Shown here: in pieces, positions 11,101-22,500 of the stretch
Layout: every line of letters starts with the position of its first letter
Position numbering within the stretch: position 1 is the first letter of the stretch
DNA from: Calliopsis andreniformis
Taxonomy: Eukaryota > Arthropoda > Insecta > Hymenoptera > Andrenidae
Length of the DNA stretch: 64,000 nucleotides
Direction of reading: 5' to 3'
NCBI RefSeq assembly: GCF_051401765.1
Contig: NC_135069.1
Location: 11,696,501-11,760,500, forward strand
Notes under the pieces: generated by a model
Told to the model about the DNA's origin: nothing
Databases searched by the model: none
The model's input: the letters and a program-made list of their open reading frames with translations, nothing else
Position numbers and translations under genes: made by a program

Positions 11101-14100
11101 CACGAATATGTATATGCATGATGAAACTTTACATTCAGGCTAAAAATGCAAAAACAGTTACTGCAAAATGTTACCTAAACATTTTATTACATTAACATAT
11201 AAAAAACTATAATAAATATTATAAATATTGGAATATAAAGTAAAGTTTGAATACAACTTACTTTCATTTTTATTTTGAAGGTGTTATCAACAATACCCTT
11301 TCAGTAAATTATCATACTGTTAAATGTGTACAGAATAGACCACCAAACTTTGCCAACACATTTAATAATTTTATTCTGAACAAAAATAAACATAGAAACA
11401 GTAGATCAATTCAACTCCGTTATTGAAATATGGATACATATACTGATACATTATAAATTACATGTATGGGTTCCAATTTATACAAATAAACACATAATTT
11501 GATAACCAATATAAAAACAGTTGCTTTTGCCAATATTGTTGCTGTTGCTAGTGCCAATATTATTAATATTCTGTAGATGCGTTTAATCTAAACACACCTA
11601 ATTCAGTAATAAACAGTGCAATATATATGTCCATATCAAATGTAATTGTTGATCGAATACGTCTGATCATAGCTTATTCCACTAATCTCTTCATTTCGCG
11701 ATAAAGAAACTGACTTGATTCATTGTTTATATGACATTGTTTATTTAGAACAATCTGTTGAATATGCTGGTGAAGTTCGTTCGCTAATTCGCGGGCCACT
11801 CTAAATATTTTATATGAACCAAAAGAAAACCAAATTGCATGCGTATCGTGTGATCATTATCGTTAACATGATTCATACAGGTATGAAAAAAAACACATAT
11901 CGCGGATCATCGATTAATCAATATTTATGTACACATATTTTCGGAGACATATATGTACATGGAACGATAAGGGAATACTCTTGCTTTTTATTTACTTTGA
12001 TAAAGATATTTGTAATGACGAAAACTTCTCTCTTCAGCTATTGTATTTACACTATATGTATACTTAACTAGTTTAATAGGATTACTGTAACAAGTTACCA
12101 AAAAATATCTGCACGTAAAAATATATATATGTATATACATATAAACACACATACACAATATATCGCTTGCGTGCATGTGCCTCGATTTCATTCCTGTTTC
12201 TTTTTTTTCTAACATTTTTCTACTAATATCATGATACAAATTTCTTCCTTACTGTTTATCTCCCGGTTGTTTAAACATTTAATGAGGCCTTTTCATTAAT
12301 AGAAGCATATTCTCCCTTTATCGTGTGCGTGTAGCTAATGTTCCTAGTAATTATCATGCTTATAAACGCATTTAACTATGTACTTACACAGTACAGAATG
12401 CGTATATATGCATACACAATACGTTTTAGCTCAAGTTAGCCATATTTATTAATATCTTTTCGACAGAGCATGGCAGTCACTCCTATAATTAGAGCTGACA
12501 TCATTTTTAAGAGATTCTGATGTGTTAAACATCATTTCACTTTTTCAGGTGTACAATACTCCAAGCACACGGCTACCTGAAGGAACAATAATAACGATAT
12601 TGCATATATGTATATATATATATGCATCAACATGTGTATCGATTGCTCTTGTGGTTTTCATCCGAACAATAATGATTAACAGTACATAGTTTCAATTACA
12701 GATACAATTCGATTTAGTGCGACTATTATACACATACACATGTTTAAAAATATACTTGAATGACCCGTTTAGACTTCGAATGCTGTCACTTAAAAGTGTC
12801 TACGAATCACATTTTATCTTATTAAAATATATTCGATACACGCATCTATAAGTATTAACCTCCTACAGTCCCGTGTGTCTTCATTATTGTGCCATTTGAT
12901 TAGGTCGCTGGTATAATTTGTAGACATAATAGATTGCCTTTCAAAATATGTGGAGAATTTCTAAAGAACCAATTATACAATTTTATTTTGAAAAAATTTG
13001 TCAAATTTACATGCTATTTTAAATTATTTCACGACCATTTGTTTCGTTACATGTCACAAGAAAAGACAACTCTCACAACGATGACTTGTTTCTATCATCA
13101 CAGGCAGAATAAGATAATTATATGTAATAAAAGCCCGTGTAATTATTCTATTCCTCTCGCTTTATATCCTTCGCTCACAATAAGTATTATATAAAAATCT
13201 CTGTCTCTCGTCGTTCAACCGCACGGCAAAAAAAAGTTACAAACAAAAAACAAGACATTAAGGTTTCCTCTGGCAATCTTACTTTTTATTTACAAAGTTC
13301 ATATCAGTAGAAATGCCAAACAGGCTATGCATTGAACGTGGATAGCTCGCACAACGAATAACGAGAGTTCTGCACGAGTATTAACAATAAATTGTGTGTG
13401 CAGACGATAACAAATCGCTGGCAACATTACTTAAACTATGCACAAATTTTACAAGTAATCGTTCAACGTTTTCAACATTTGTTTATCATTCTGCATTCAT
13501 TAGTTTTCACTCCGTTACAAGAAACTGAGATTCGTTAAACGACCTACGTACACCCCTGCACGGTCCTCCAACACAAGGATTTTAAGCATTTGTACTAATA
13601 GTTTAAAGAAAAATTACGATGACAAAACTAAAAGTTGCTCTTACGATAGAGCTAGGCAAGAATCACAATGAATTATTATTGCGAATTAGCAAAATAATAC
13701 ACTGATGGAAGAAAAAATCATGCGAAGAATCATTATATCTTTTCATGCGTGTGGGAAGTATTCGTTAAAGTCGTGTTATAACATTCTTCGTATGATTTGC
13801 AATTCCGTTTTTGTGCATGCATGACAACATTCGGTGCATGTAAAAGTGTCAAGACGACCTTATTCCGAGAAATCACGAATTACATACTACTCTGCATGTC
13901 CTACATTTTATTACGCAGGTCGTTTAGAATTTGAATGCGCAGTATGTTGTCATAGACGAGAAATTTAGTATATCTCAGAACACATTACGATACAATATGG
14001 TTACGTATCAATAAGAACTTTGAAGGTGACGTTCTAAAATATAGAACCATGGCATCAATGTTTGAAATCTTTTATCAGTCATGTTCGTTCTTAAAATTCT

Positions 14101-14667
14101 TTTGATATGACAATTACTGTTACTACAAATTTATTTGTTATTCACCAAAACAATTACTTCCAATCGCAACATGGTTACATTCCCAACTGTTCTGTTTGGT
14201 CCCACGAAATTACACGATCATTTTAAAATTATGGGCCAACACTTCCAGTATCATTACGTACAAAAACCATAAATATACATATATAGTGTAATAATAATAA
14301 TCTACAAGATAAAACTAGAAAACAAAAATGAAAGATAATTGACTGGTTTGAATATAAAGATTGCAATGCAGTTCATTCGATTAACTTTCATCGGAATAAG
14401 GCAGACTACCATATAGTAAGTATAAAGAACGACATCTTTTTGGTATTGGAAGTTAATAACTTTAAAATGTGTTTAAAAAATTACCCACAAAATAGTATCA
14501 CGGCAAACAAAATTGCATGTTTATTTAAACGACGTGTTTAATTTTTCAGTTGTATCGTTGTTTGAATAAGGATTTTAAAAAAACATTTCTTGTAATAATT
14601 CTATATTAATAAGACAGTTTCGTATTTCATACTCGAATTGGAATATAGCACAATTTACATTTAAGCA
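8112..14667. other. AT-rich intergenic sequence without recognisable genes
   Basis: Over 6.5 kb I see no exon of a known family, no transposon domain and no clean inverted ends. Open frames are short and of low complexity. Microsatellites of the (TA)n/(TATG)n kind occur at about 12118-12150 and 12600-12625. The sequence lies 3' of the sphingomyelin synthase-like gene. Confidence 0.5.
8828..9016 (-). CDS. Unassigned 62-residue ORF, possibly chance
   Basis: An ATG frame on the minus strand encodes 62 residues of balanced composition (NRIGIVNGINTVAYEIIK near its start), less AT-driven than other short frames nearby. Upstream on the same strand a strong splice donor consensus (CAG/GTAAGTG) lies at about 9077 and a possible acceptor (GGTTAAG) near 9024, which would place a 5' exon just before it. 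I do not recognise the protein. There is no second line of evidence for expression, so this is a weak candidate. Confidence 0.2.
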   Translation of the reverse strand: MNNDFANRIGIVNGINTVAYEIIKTGINVIEKQSERFIQVHGNLFFNSGGFLYTESNKNKNL

Positions 14668-15907
14668 CAGTAGAATTTCGTTTATCTGCATTCCATTTAT
14701 ACGAATAAGTTGATACACAGTTTCAAATATTCGAAGTTCCAATACATTATATGAACGTTTTGTCTTATAGCGAATATATGACAAACAATTCAACGCAATA
14801 CAGAAATTTTATAAAATATGCCACGGAATACATTCATTAAATATTTAAGCCGAGAAACTTTCCATGCAGGGACTGTCCAAGCATTCAAGAAGACCTAACA
14901 CATTTTCATACAAGAACAAAATTATTCAGAGGACTGTATGTACAACGCTGATGAGACCAGTTTGTATTGGAGATTTCTATCTCAGAAGTCAATTGTTCTG
15001 GATACAGAGATTGCTACACACAACTATAATATTTATGGAGGTAGAGCACATTATAATTAGTTTCAACGCCAGAAATTAGATAGAATTCTATTGCATAGAA
15101 CACAGAAAAATAGATAAATAAATACGAAATTCTTCAAAGTGGAGAATCTTTTGCACTTTATTCTGAGTATGAAAAGATAATAAGAAATATGAAGAAACAT
15201 TCTGCTCACATTAGATAATACATCCTTCCATTTTTCAAAAGAATTTTAAAAAATTACAAAAAAATATATTGTAAACATTTACTTAAAAAAATACTATTTG
15301 CAAACAACTAAAATGTAGATATACTAATTATACTTGATGGAAATTTTTACACAGAATGGAGAAAACTCTTTCATAATGAAGAAGCAATAGAATTAATGAA
15401 CAAAAAAAACTAGCAATGAATATTCTATGTAAATCCAATATCACAGAATACATTTTATGTTATTTGTTTCCAAGTTCTAAATGATGAAGATTCACATGTA
15501 AAATTATGGTATATAAAATTATAAACGCATCAAAAAAATTGAAAAAAAAAATCTGAATACAGTAACACAGAAGTAAAAAATCAATTGTTACTGACATCGA
15601 TCCACTATTTAATTGTTTCAAAGGCAGTTATCAAATAGTTTGAAACATAACCAGAGTCAGATATTACTGATTTGCAATGTCCTCGTTATCTTATGGAACT
15701 TACACCTTCCAAGATTTTGGATAAGACAAATTAATTATTTTATGGTTTCAAACTAAAATATGTACATAATTGTTTTTGAATAAATTATGTATATAATAAA
15801 GCAGCAGTTTATAATTTAACTTACAAATTTATCAATTGCGCTACTTTATGTGTAGAGATCTGTATAGATATCTGTATAGATATATACAGATAAACGGAGT
15901 TCTACTG
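14668..15907 (+). mobile_element. pogo/Tigger-like DNA transposon, decayed
   Basis: The left end CAGTAGAATTTCGTTTATCTG (14668) and right end (complement of CAGATAAACGGAGTTCTACTG, to 15907) form a 21-bp terminal inverted repeat with few mismatches. A TA follows the right end; the left flank reads CA, probably a mutated TA. The 1,240-bp interior carries a degraded transposase. Ends of this type with TA target sites are typical of the pogo/Tigger branch of Tc1/mariner. Confidence 0.8.
14890..15240 (+). pseudogene. pogo/Tigger-like DDE transposase fragment
   Basis: Two of the three catalytic blocks can be read. The first Asp block is YNADETSLYWRFL at 14941, matching the family's YNADETGLFWR. The second is RNILLTLDNTSFH at about 15195-15230, matching the LLLLDNAPSH block. 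They lie in different frames with stops between, and the third block and N-terminal HTH domain are missing. The copy is dead. Confidence 0.7.
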
Positions 15908-15948
15908 TATTTCACCTTCGAAGTATCTGAAAATAGAGATATCTAACA

Positions 15949-15971
15949 TTTATTTTATACGCTAATTTATT
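15949..15971 (-). terminator. Candidate poly(A) signals of the sphingomyelin synthase-like gene
   Basis: Two AATAAA hexamers on the minus strand (15954-15949 and 15971-15966) lie about 430-450 bp past the stop codon of the gene. They are the nearest good candidates before the pogo element begins. In AT-rich DNA such hexamers are common, so this is only a suggestion. Confidence 0.3.
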
Positions 15972-16271
15972 GATAACCCTCCGATATCTCCCATTAAATG
16001 AATTCTTTCTGAAGCTAATTTTTTATCTATCACTATCTAGTTTTTTACATAATGTATAAGTCATATCAAAATCAAGGAAAAATAGGTTATACAATTGGAC
16101 GATAATGATCATAATAGTACAAGCACTTTTTTCACCTATCACTCATGTTGTGGTGAAATGAACACTGCAAACCTTTATCATCAAGCCTTTAAGTTAAGAG
16201 ATTGACAAAGGTTCATGCACATTTTTCATACCATTTTCTAGTAAAGCCTTATCTTCAAATTGTAAGCCTAG

Positions 16272-16345
16272 CACGTATACATATATGTTATATATATATA
16301 TATATATACATGTACATATATATATACACATATACACACAGAAAT
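16272..16345. repeat. TA/TACA microsatellite
   Basis: A run of TATATATA and TACACA units downstream of the host gene's stop codon, probably in its 3' untranslated region. Confidence 0.7.
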
Positions 16346-16401
16346 ATCAACAGAAGTTATTTCATTGTTTGTCAGCCGGTATCATGACATTAAGACAGAC
16401 A

Positions 16402-16557
16402 TTAACTATCTCGGTTAGGGTGTTTGGCAAGGAATCTTCGGGGCCAGGGTAATGGCCAATCATATTGTCGTGGCACAGTGCCACCTACATTTTTCTCGAA
16501 ATATTTAAAAACAGGGAACCACCAGAGCCGAGCCAGAAAGTTGTTTGGTTCATATTG
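16402..16557 (-). CDS. Sphingomyelin synthase-like, coding exon 5 (last)
   Basis: It encodes residues 347-397, beginning QYEPNNFLARLWWFPVF and ending HPNRDS before TAA (16404-16402). This is the cytosolic C-terminal tail of the family, with the conserved tryptophan-rich WPLPWPRRF segment. The acceptor TTTGCAG precedes 16557; the phase is 0. Confidence 0.93.
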   Translation of the reverse strand, partial: QYEPNNFLARLWWFPVFKYFEKNVGGTVPRQYDWPLPWPRRFLAKHPNRDS

Positions 16558-19500
16558 CTGCAAACATTTAAATGTGTTTTATTAATATATTAAATTTATT
16601 TCTACACTATATTTAAAAACATATTACTTTTTAAATAAATTTATATGTATTGTATATCTTCTACACAAGAAACTAAAACTTACCTTCAGGTGTGAATTAT
16701 TAGCTAATGTATGATAGATATACCATAAGCGAGTAGTTACATAGTAAGCAATGAGGACATCCACAGTATAGTGACCATGGGCCACCAAAACCATAATTAC
16801 TCCTACAAGAACAGCAATGCCTGCTAGCCAATGAATTGGTTGGCATCTTCTTGGAGAATCTATAGTTAAAAACAGAGTTTTAATCCTTTCATGTTTTTTC
16901 TAGTATAGTCACCTTCTTCAAGGGTTTATTATTTTTTAAAAGAAATACGTACATTCCTTGATAATCAGGTAACTAAGTACAAGCACAACTGTATGACCGC
17001 TATAAATATAGTCCCCACAATAAGTATGCTTTCCATTTATCGATAAGCCAAAGCCAGATATAAGTTGTAAAACTCTCTTTGTAATGAGAAGTGGGCTAGT
17101 ATTGTTCGCTTTTGGACTACAGAAATATGTTTTACTGGCTACTGGTAGTACTGTCACATACATTGTGATACTTCGCATCATATATAACAATCCCATTATG
17201 AGAAACACCCGTCTAACAACAATAAATCTGGAAAAAGGGATAATGTTATAAAATAATAATCACAGCATTGCTTATCATGATATTTAAAAAGTAAAAGGCA
17301 ATTAAGATAATGTTAGTTTAAAAAAACTCTGAGATAGAGTTATAATAATTACTGTTCTTAACATTATTCAGATATAAGCTACAGTTTTTTAAAACAAATT
17401 CTAGGATTTAACCACTGTTACAAACAAATACATTAGAATTATTTAAATACTGTATTGGTACTAAATTTCTTAGTTTTAGCTGATCCTATATTTAAAATTT
17501 ATTCCAATTATACCCTTAAGTCAAAATTGATTTAAATCATCAAAATATAAGAAATATGGTAATAATTTGCAAAGTAATTGACATTCAACTTCTACAACAA
17601 AAAAAAAAGTAATATACAGTAGTGGCTCAACCGCGGTAGAGTCAAGACAGTTTCTGTCCGGGCTCGGGATTGCTTTGATTATTCACGCGCGTGCCTTGTT
17701 CAGTTCAGTCGAAAGTGAGTGTTCAAAACCTATCGCTATCTCTGTTGCTTTGCCTCGTGGAAGAACAACAGTACACTTCCATATTCCTTATTCCGATTCC
17801 TCATTTCACTCAGTTTAATGAGTGCTGGAAAGAAGAAACTACTTTATTTCCCAAAAAGGATCAACCAGTAATAATAAATGCAATCGAAGGCACCTCTCTA
17901 AAAGACCACGCACACTCAATGGGTAAATTAATTAATTCTACATCTATTCGCTTCATCTCCCGCATTTAGAATGGAAGAATATGTATGTATCCTGTCAACG
18001 GGGTATCAACACCAATCAGACCACTGCTCAAACCATCTCAAAGAATTATTTTGTCAAACGTCTCCCCAACTATCCCTCACGAAATACTAGAGAAAGTTCT
18101 CGTAGAAAAACAGATAAAACTTGCATCAAAAATGTCTTTCCTCCGTGTTGGCATTCATGAACCAGGATTTAGCCATATTTTAAGCTTCAGGAGACAATTA
18201 TACATCGACCAAGATGACCTTCATAAAGTCCCAAAAACATTTACAATCACCTATGAAGAAACGTTATACAGAACATTTATCTCAACTGACAAACTCAGCT
18301 GCTTTATCTGCAACCAGGAAGGCCACATCTCCAAACAATGTAACCAAATCATTTCTCCCAATATTGAGTCAGTAGAGCCTTCAACCACTCCCCTAAGTTT
18401 CTCGCAAACGCTACTCCAGATAAAAAAAAATAAAGACTCCTCCACTCCAACAAAAGACGAACCCAGACCCAGTACAACAAAAAAAGAACCGAAACGTAGT
18501 GCATTACAAAAAACTCTTCGGAAAGGAAAACAATGATTTTATTTTAGACTTTCTCCAACTCAAAAGTTTTATAGAGAACTCAATCGGCGCCAACAATCCC
18601 ATCGGTATTGCCCTCCAGTACAGGTCAGATATTCAAGCCCTTACAAATATGATAACCACAATCTATTCATCCCTTCAAGAGAGAAGTATCAAAAACCGTC
18701 TCCATAGGCTCAACAAATAATTAAAAATTTCCTTATCCAATACCTCTCCCAACGTTACCAAGACCCAGGAACTCGAATCCACGCCAAACTGAACATTTGA
18801 CTCCGACAACGACCCAACCAACTAATTGCCTCAAGGATAACTTCAAGAATGTGCACAATCATCCAATGGAATATCAACGGATACCAAGCTCATATTGAAC
18901 AACTCAATATTGAACAACTCAAAACAAAAGCAACAGAATCCATCTGTACTCTCCTTACAAGAAATTAACTTTAAAAAAAAAAAAAAGTCAACGCCTCCCA
19001 CGCTAGTGGCGGCACCATTATTGCTGTATCTGACAAACTTCAGTCTAAAGAAATTCCCCTTCAAACCAACCTAGAAGCCATTGCAGTTACAATCAATTTC
19101 CCAAGGGATATCATAATTTGCAATTTATACCTACCAAATAATCAACCTATAAATATTGAAGACCTCTAGAAGGTTATTAATCAATTCCCTCCATGCCTTT
19201 CATTTTATCTGGCGACTACAACAGCCATAATTCTATATGGGGCTCAAACCACACAGACCCTAGAGGAAAAACAATAGAAAAACTACTCGATAACCCTAAT
19301 CTTATACTCCTAAACACAGAATCTCACACTCGATTCAACGTATCAAACGGTTCATGCAGCGCAATTGATCTCAGCATATGCAGTAGGCAACTAGCCCACC
19401 TCCTGGAATGGCAAGTGATCAACAACCTACACGACAGGGACCATTTCCCCATTAAAATAGATTTCATCTCATGCACCAACACGCAGATCAACATTCGTCC

Positions 19501-22500
19501 TCCTAAATGGATCATAAAAACAGCAAACTTATCCAAGCTCAACATCGACGGACATACGCAGGCATACATACACAACTTCCCCTCAAACAGAACTTTTCAA
19601 GTACGGGCCAATGGATTTCTATCGAATATGTTCAAAACTGAAAACGGAGTCCCACAGGGTTCCGCTCTAAGTGTCACCCTTTTCCTCATTGGAATCAACG
19701 AGATACTAAACAAAATCAACCCACCGGTGAAATCGTACCTCTTTGCCGACGATTTAACCATCTTGTGCAAAGGAAAAAACATCAAAACCATCACTGAATT
19801 ACTACAAGCCTCTCTAAATACAATCAACGCTTGGTCTAACGTCTCCGGTCTTAAAATTTCTACAGAAAAAGCTGAATGCGTACTCTTCTTTAGATCCAGA
19901 AACCACTCCAAGTCTGAGCCGGATCTACGTGTCAACAACACTAGAATAAAACTAATTAACAAAACTAAACTTTTAGGACTTACATTTGATAGCAAACTCT
20001 CCTGGCTACCACACATCACTCAACTTAAAGCCGACTCTCAAGACTGAATATCCTCAAAACTTTAGCCAATAGAAATTGGGGCACCGACCGACAGGTCCTT
20101 CTCAACTCATATCGGACCCTAATCAGATCCAAAGTGGACTATGGTAGCATAATTTATAATTCAGCCAAAAATCATATCTTGAAGAAACTTAACCCAGTGC
20201 AAAACTCAGCCCTGAGAATAGCCACGGGAGCATATTTTACTTGCCCAATCACCAGCATTCTCTTCGAAGCCTCGGGAATGCCGCTTAACCTAAGACAAAA
20301 AATGTTCACCCTTAAATACGCAGCAAAAATCCAAACCAATCCAAACAACCCAGCTTACCACCACACAGTCCCTAACCATTCTCCTGACGTACACCAAACC
20401 AGGTCTAAACGTCCCCTTCCGATCTACCGCATAATTAATACGTATCTCAACAACCTCAACACCCACCTCGAGCCAAATATCGCCATTCCTTCCAGCCCCT
20501 CACCTCCATGGACCTTGATCCCCCCAAAAATCAATAAAGATCTCACCAGCCAACCAAAAAACTCCATCTTAACCATAGAACACAAATCGAATTTTCTCGA
20601 ACTGGACAATAAGCTCTCCCTCCAGAACCGAATCTTCACCGGTGCCTCCAAGTCGGAGAATAGAGTAGGGTTTGGTCTCGCCTTCAAGACCTGTATCACC
20701 ACCGAAAGACTATCCGATTCCACAAGCATCTTCTCGGCGGAAGCATATGGCATTCTTCAAGCACTCTTCTTAATAAAACAAAACAACCTACAATCTGTAA
20801 TAATCTACTCCGACTCCCTGTCAGTGCTAGAAAGCATTGATAACAGCTCCTCCATCAACGACAATAACAACATAATAATCTCCCACATAAAATTCCTCTA
20901 CTCAGAACTGAGTAGAAGCGGGAAAAACATCCTTCTCACGTGGATATCATCTCACCAAGGAATATCTGGCAACGAGCAAGCAGATAATGCAGCGATATTC
21001 GCAACCAACCTACCTTCTTCCACCATAAAGAAACCTACTTCATACGTAGACGTACTAACCAGACTCAAGTCACGGATCAAAGAAGAATGGAAAAGAAGCT
21101 GGAATGACCTCAGAAGCGCGAGTCTGCACCCGGCAATGATCTCAATAGACGAAGACATCTCACGTACCACACTCAATCGCTCAGCACAAGTAGCTCTTAC
21201 CCGAATCATTACCAGCCACTCAAAACTCACTCATTAGCACCTTCTCGAAAACACCCCGTCACCTATTTGTGACATCTGCAAAGTTCAATTAACAATCCTG
21301 CACATTCTCACGACTGCTCAAAATTTGCCTCTTTCAGAAACAAATATGGAATCGCAAACGTAACCAAATTAAGCTCCCGTCAAGTAATTGAAAACCTAAC
21401 AAACTTTACAATAGACACCAAACTGATAGACAAACTGTGACAAATGTAACAAATCGTCGCTAATAACCTTGAAGTTGACGCGACGTTAAGCTGTATAAAA
21501 ACAAAAAAAAAAAAATATAAAAAAGTAATATACCTGTTTCATTTACCGAAATATTATACAAATGAAAACTAAACAATAACTGTTGTAACATTTTATATTT
21601 GACTAATAATTTATATACTATTTATAATAAAGTATTGTACCAAACATTTTTATTTCTTCTAAACTTAATTTTATATGTTTATAAGCAATACATACCTGTG
21701 CTTATGGAAAATAATAAAAATCATCGCCGAGTTGGACATTATCATGATCAAAACTTCGGATACGTTCAAGGCCCAATCTTGAGCGGCAACGTTGTCCAAC
21801 ACAATATCAGGGAGAGGTCCATACGTATTTCGATCTGGAACTCGTTCATGTACCATTGCGAGAGAGGCAGTGGTCAATATGAAGTTCACGACCATGAATA
21901 AAAATGCTGTAACATAAATCAATTCAATATTTTAAAAAATATATTTTTCTTAATATCTTTACACTTAGGTTCCCTAATCTTATTAAACACGAGCACATCT
22001 GTTTATGATAACAGAACAACATTATATACAGAAAACGCTCCTTAAAGCTCGTTCAAATCAGTCAAGTTACTTGAATTTAACCCTTTGCACTCGAGGGCTC
22101 CGGAGCGGAGCCATTTAAAATTTTTCTTCAAACTCGAGGGCTCCGCTACGGAGACAATGCAAATAGTTTTCAGTTTTTAACATAAGAACAAGAACAAATC
22201 GTAAAAACTAGTTGTAAGATGTTTCGTTGTTGGTGACAAATGACTTCTTTTACACTTTACACTTCTGTTAAAAAAATAAATAATGAAAAACCAATGTCAC
22301 ATTTGAAGTTTGTAAAATTGTTGGTGGACCAATTGATTGGGAATTTTCGACAAAACAGCACATCTCGAGAATACACTTATACACCAAATACGGAGGGTAG
22401 GCTCAACAACCACCTACATATTATACGTTCTGGAACCAAGAAAGATTGTGTAGTGTGTTCGAATAGAAAAATTCCAGGCGAAAGACGGCAGACCCATTAT

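Larger units (their letters stand above)
17618..21518 (+). mobile_element. I-like non-LTR retrotransposon, full-ended but internally deleted
   Basis: A 3.9-kb LINE in the opposite orientation to the host gene, in the intron between coding exons 2 and 3. It starts AGTAGTGGCTCAACC and ends in a short A-rich tail. A perfect 15-bp direct repeat flanks it, marking target-primed insertion. The content in order is ORF1 with a CCHC knuckle, then ORF2 with AP endonuclease, part of the reverse transcriptase, RNase H and a C-terminal Cys/His motif. This order, and RNase H in particular, fits the I group. Frameshifts and an internal deletion make it inactive. Confidence 0.9.

Noticed and set aside
12934..13194. 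86-codon forward ORF
   Set aside because: Composition is driven by AT-rich sequence (Lys, Phe, Ile, Tyr), with no domain and no splice context.
16202..16387. 61-codon ORF over the TA microsatellite
   Set aside because: Ile-Tyr repeats arise from TA/TACA units; it lies antisense in the likely 3' untranslated region.
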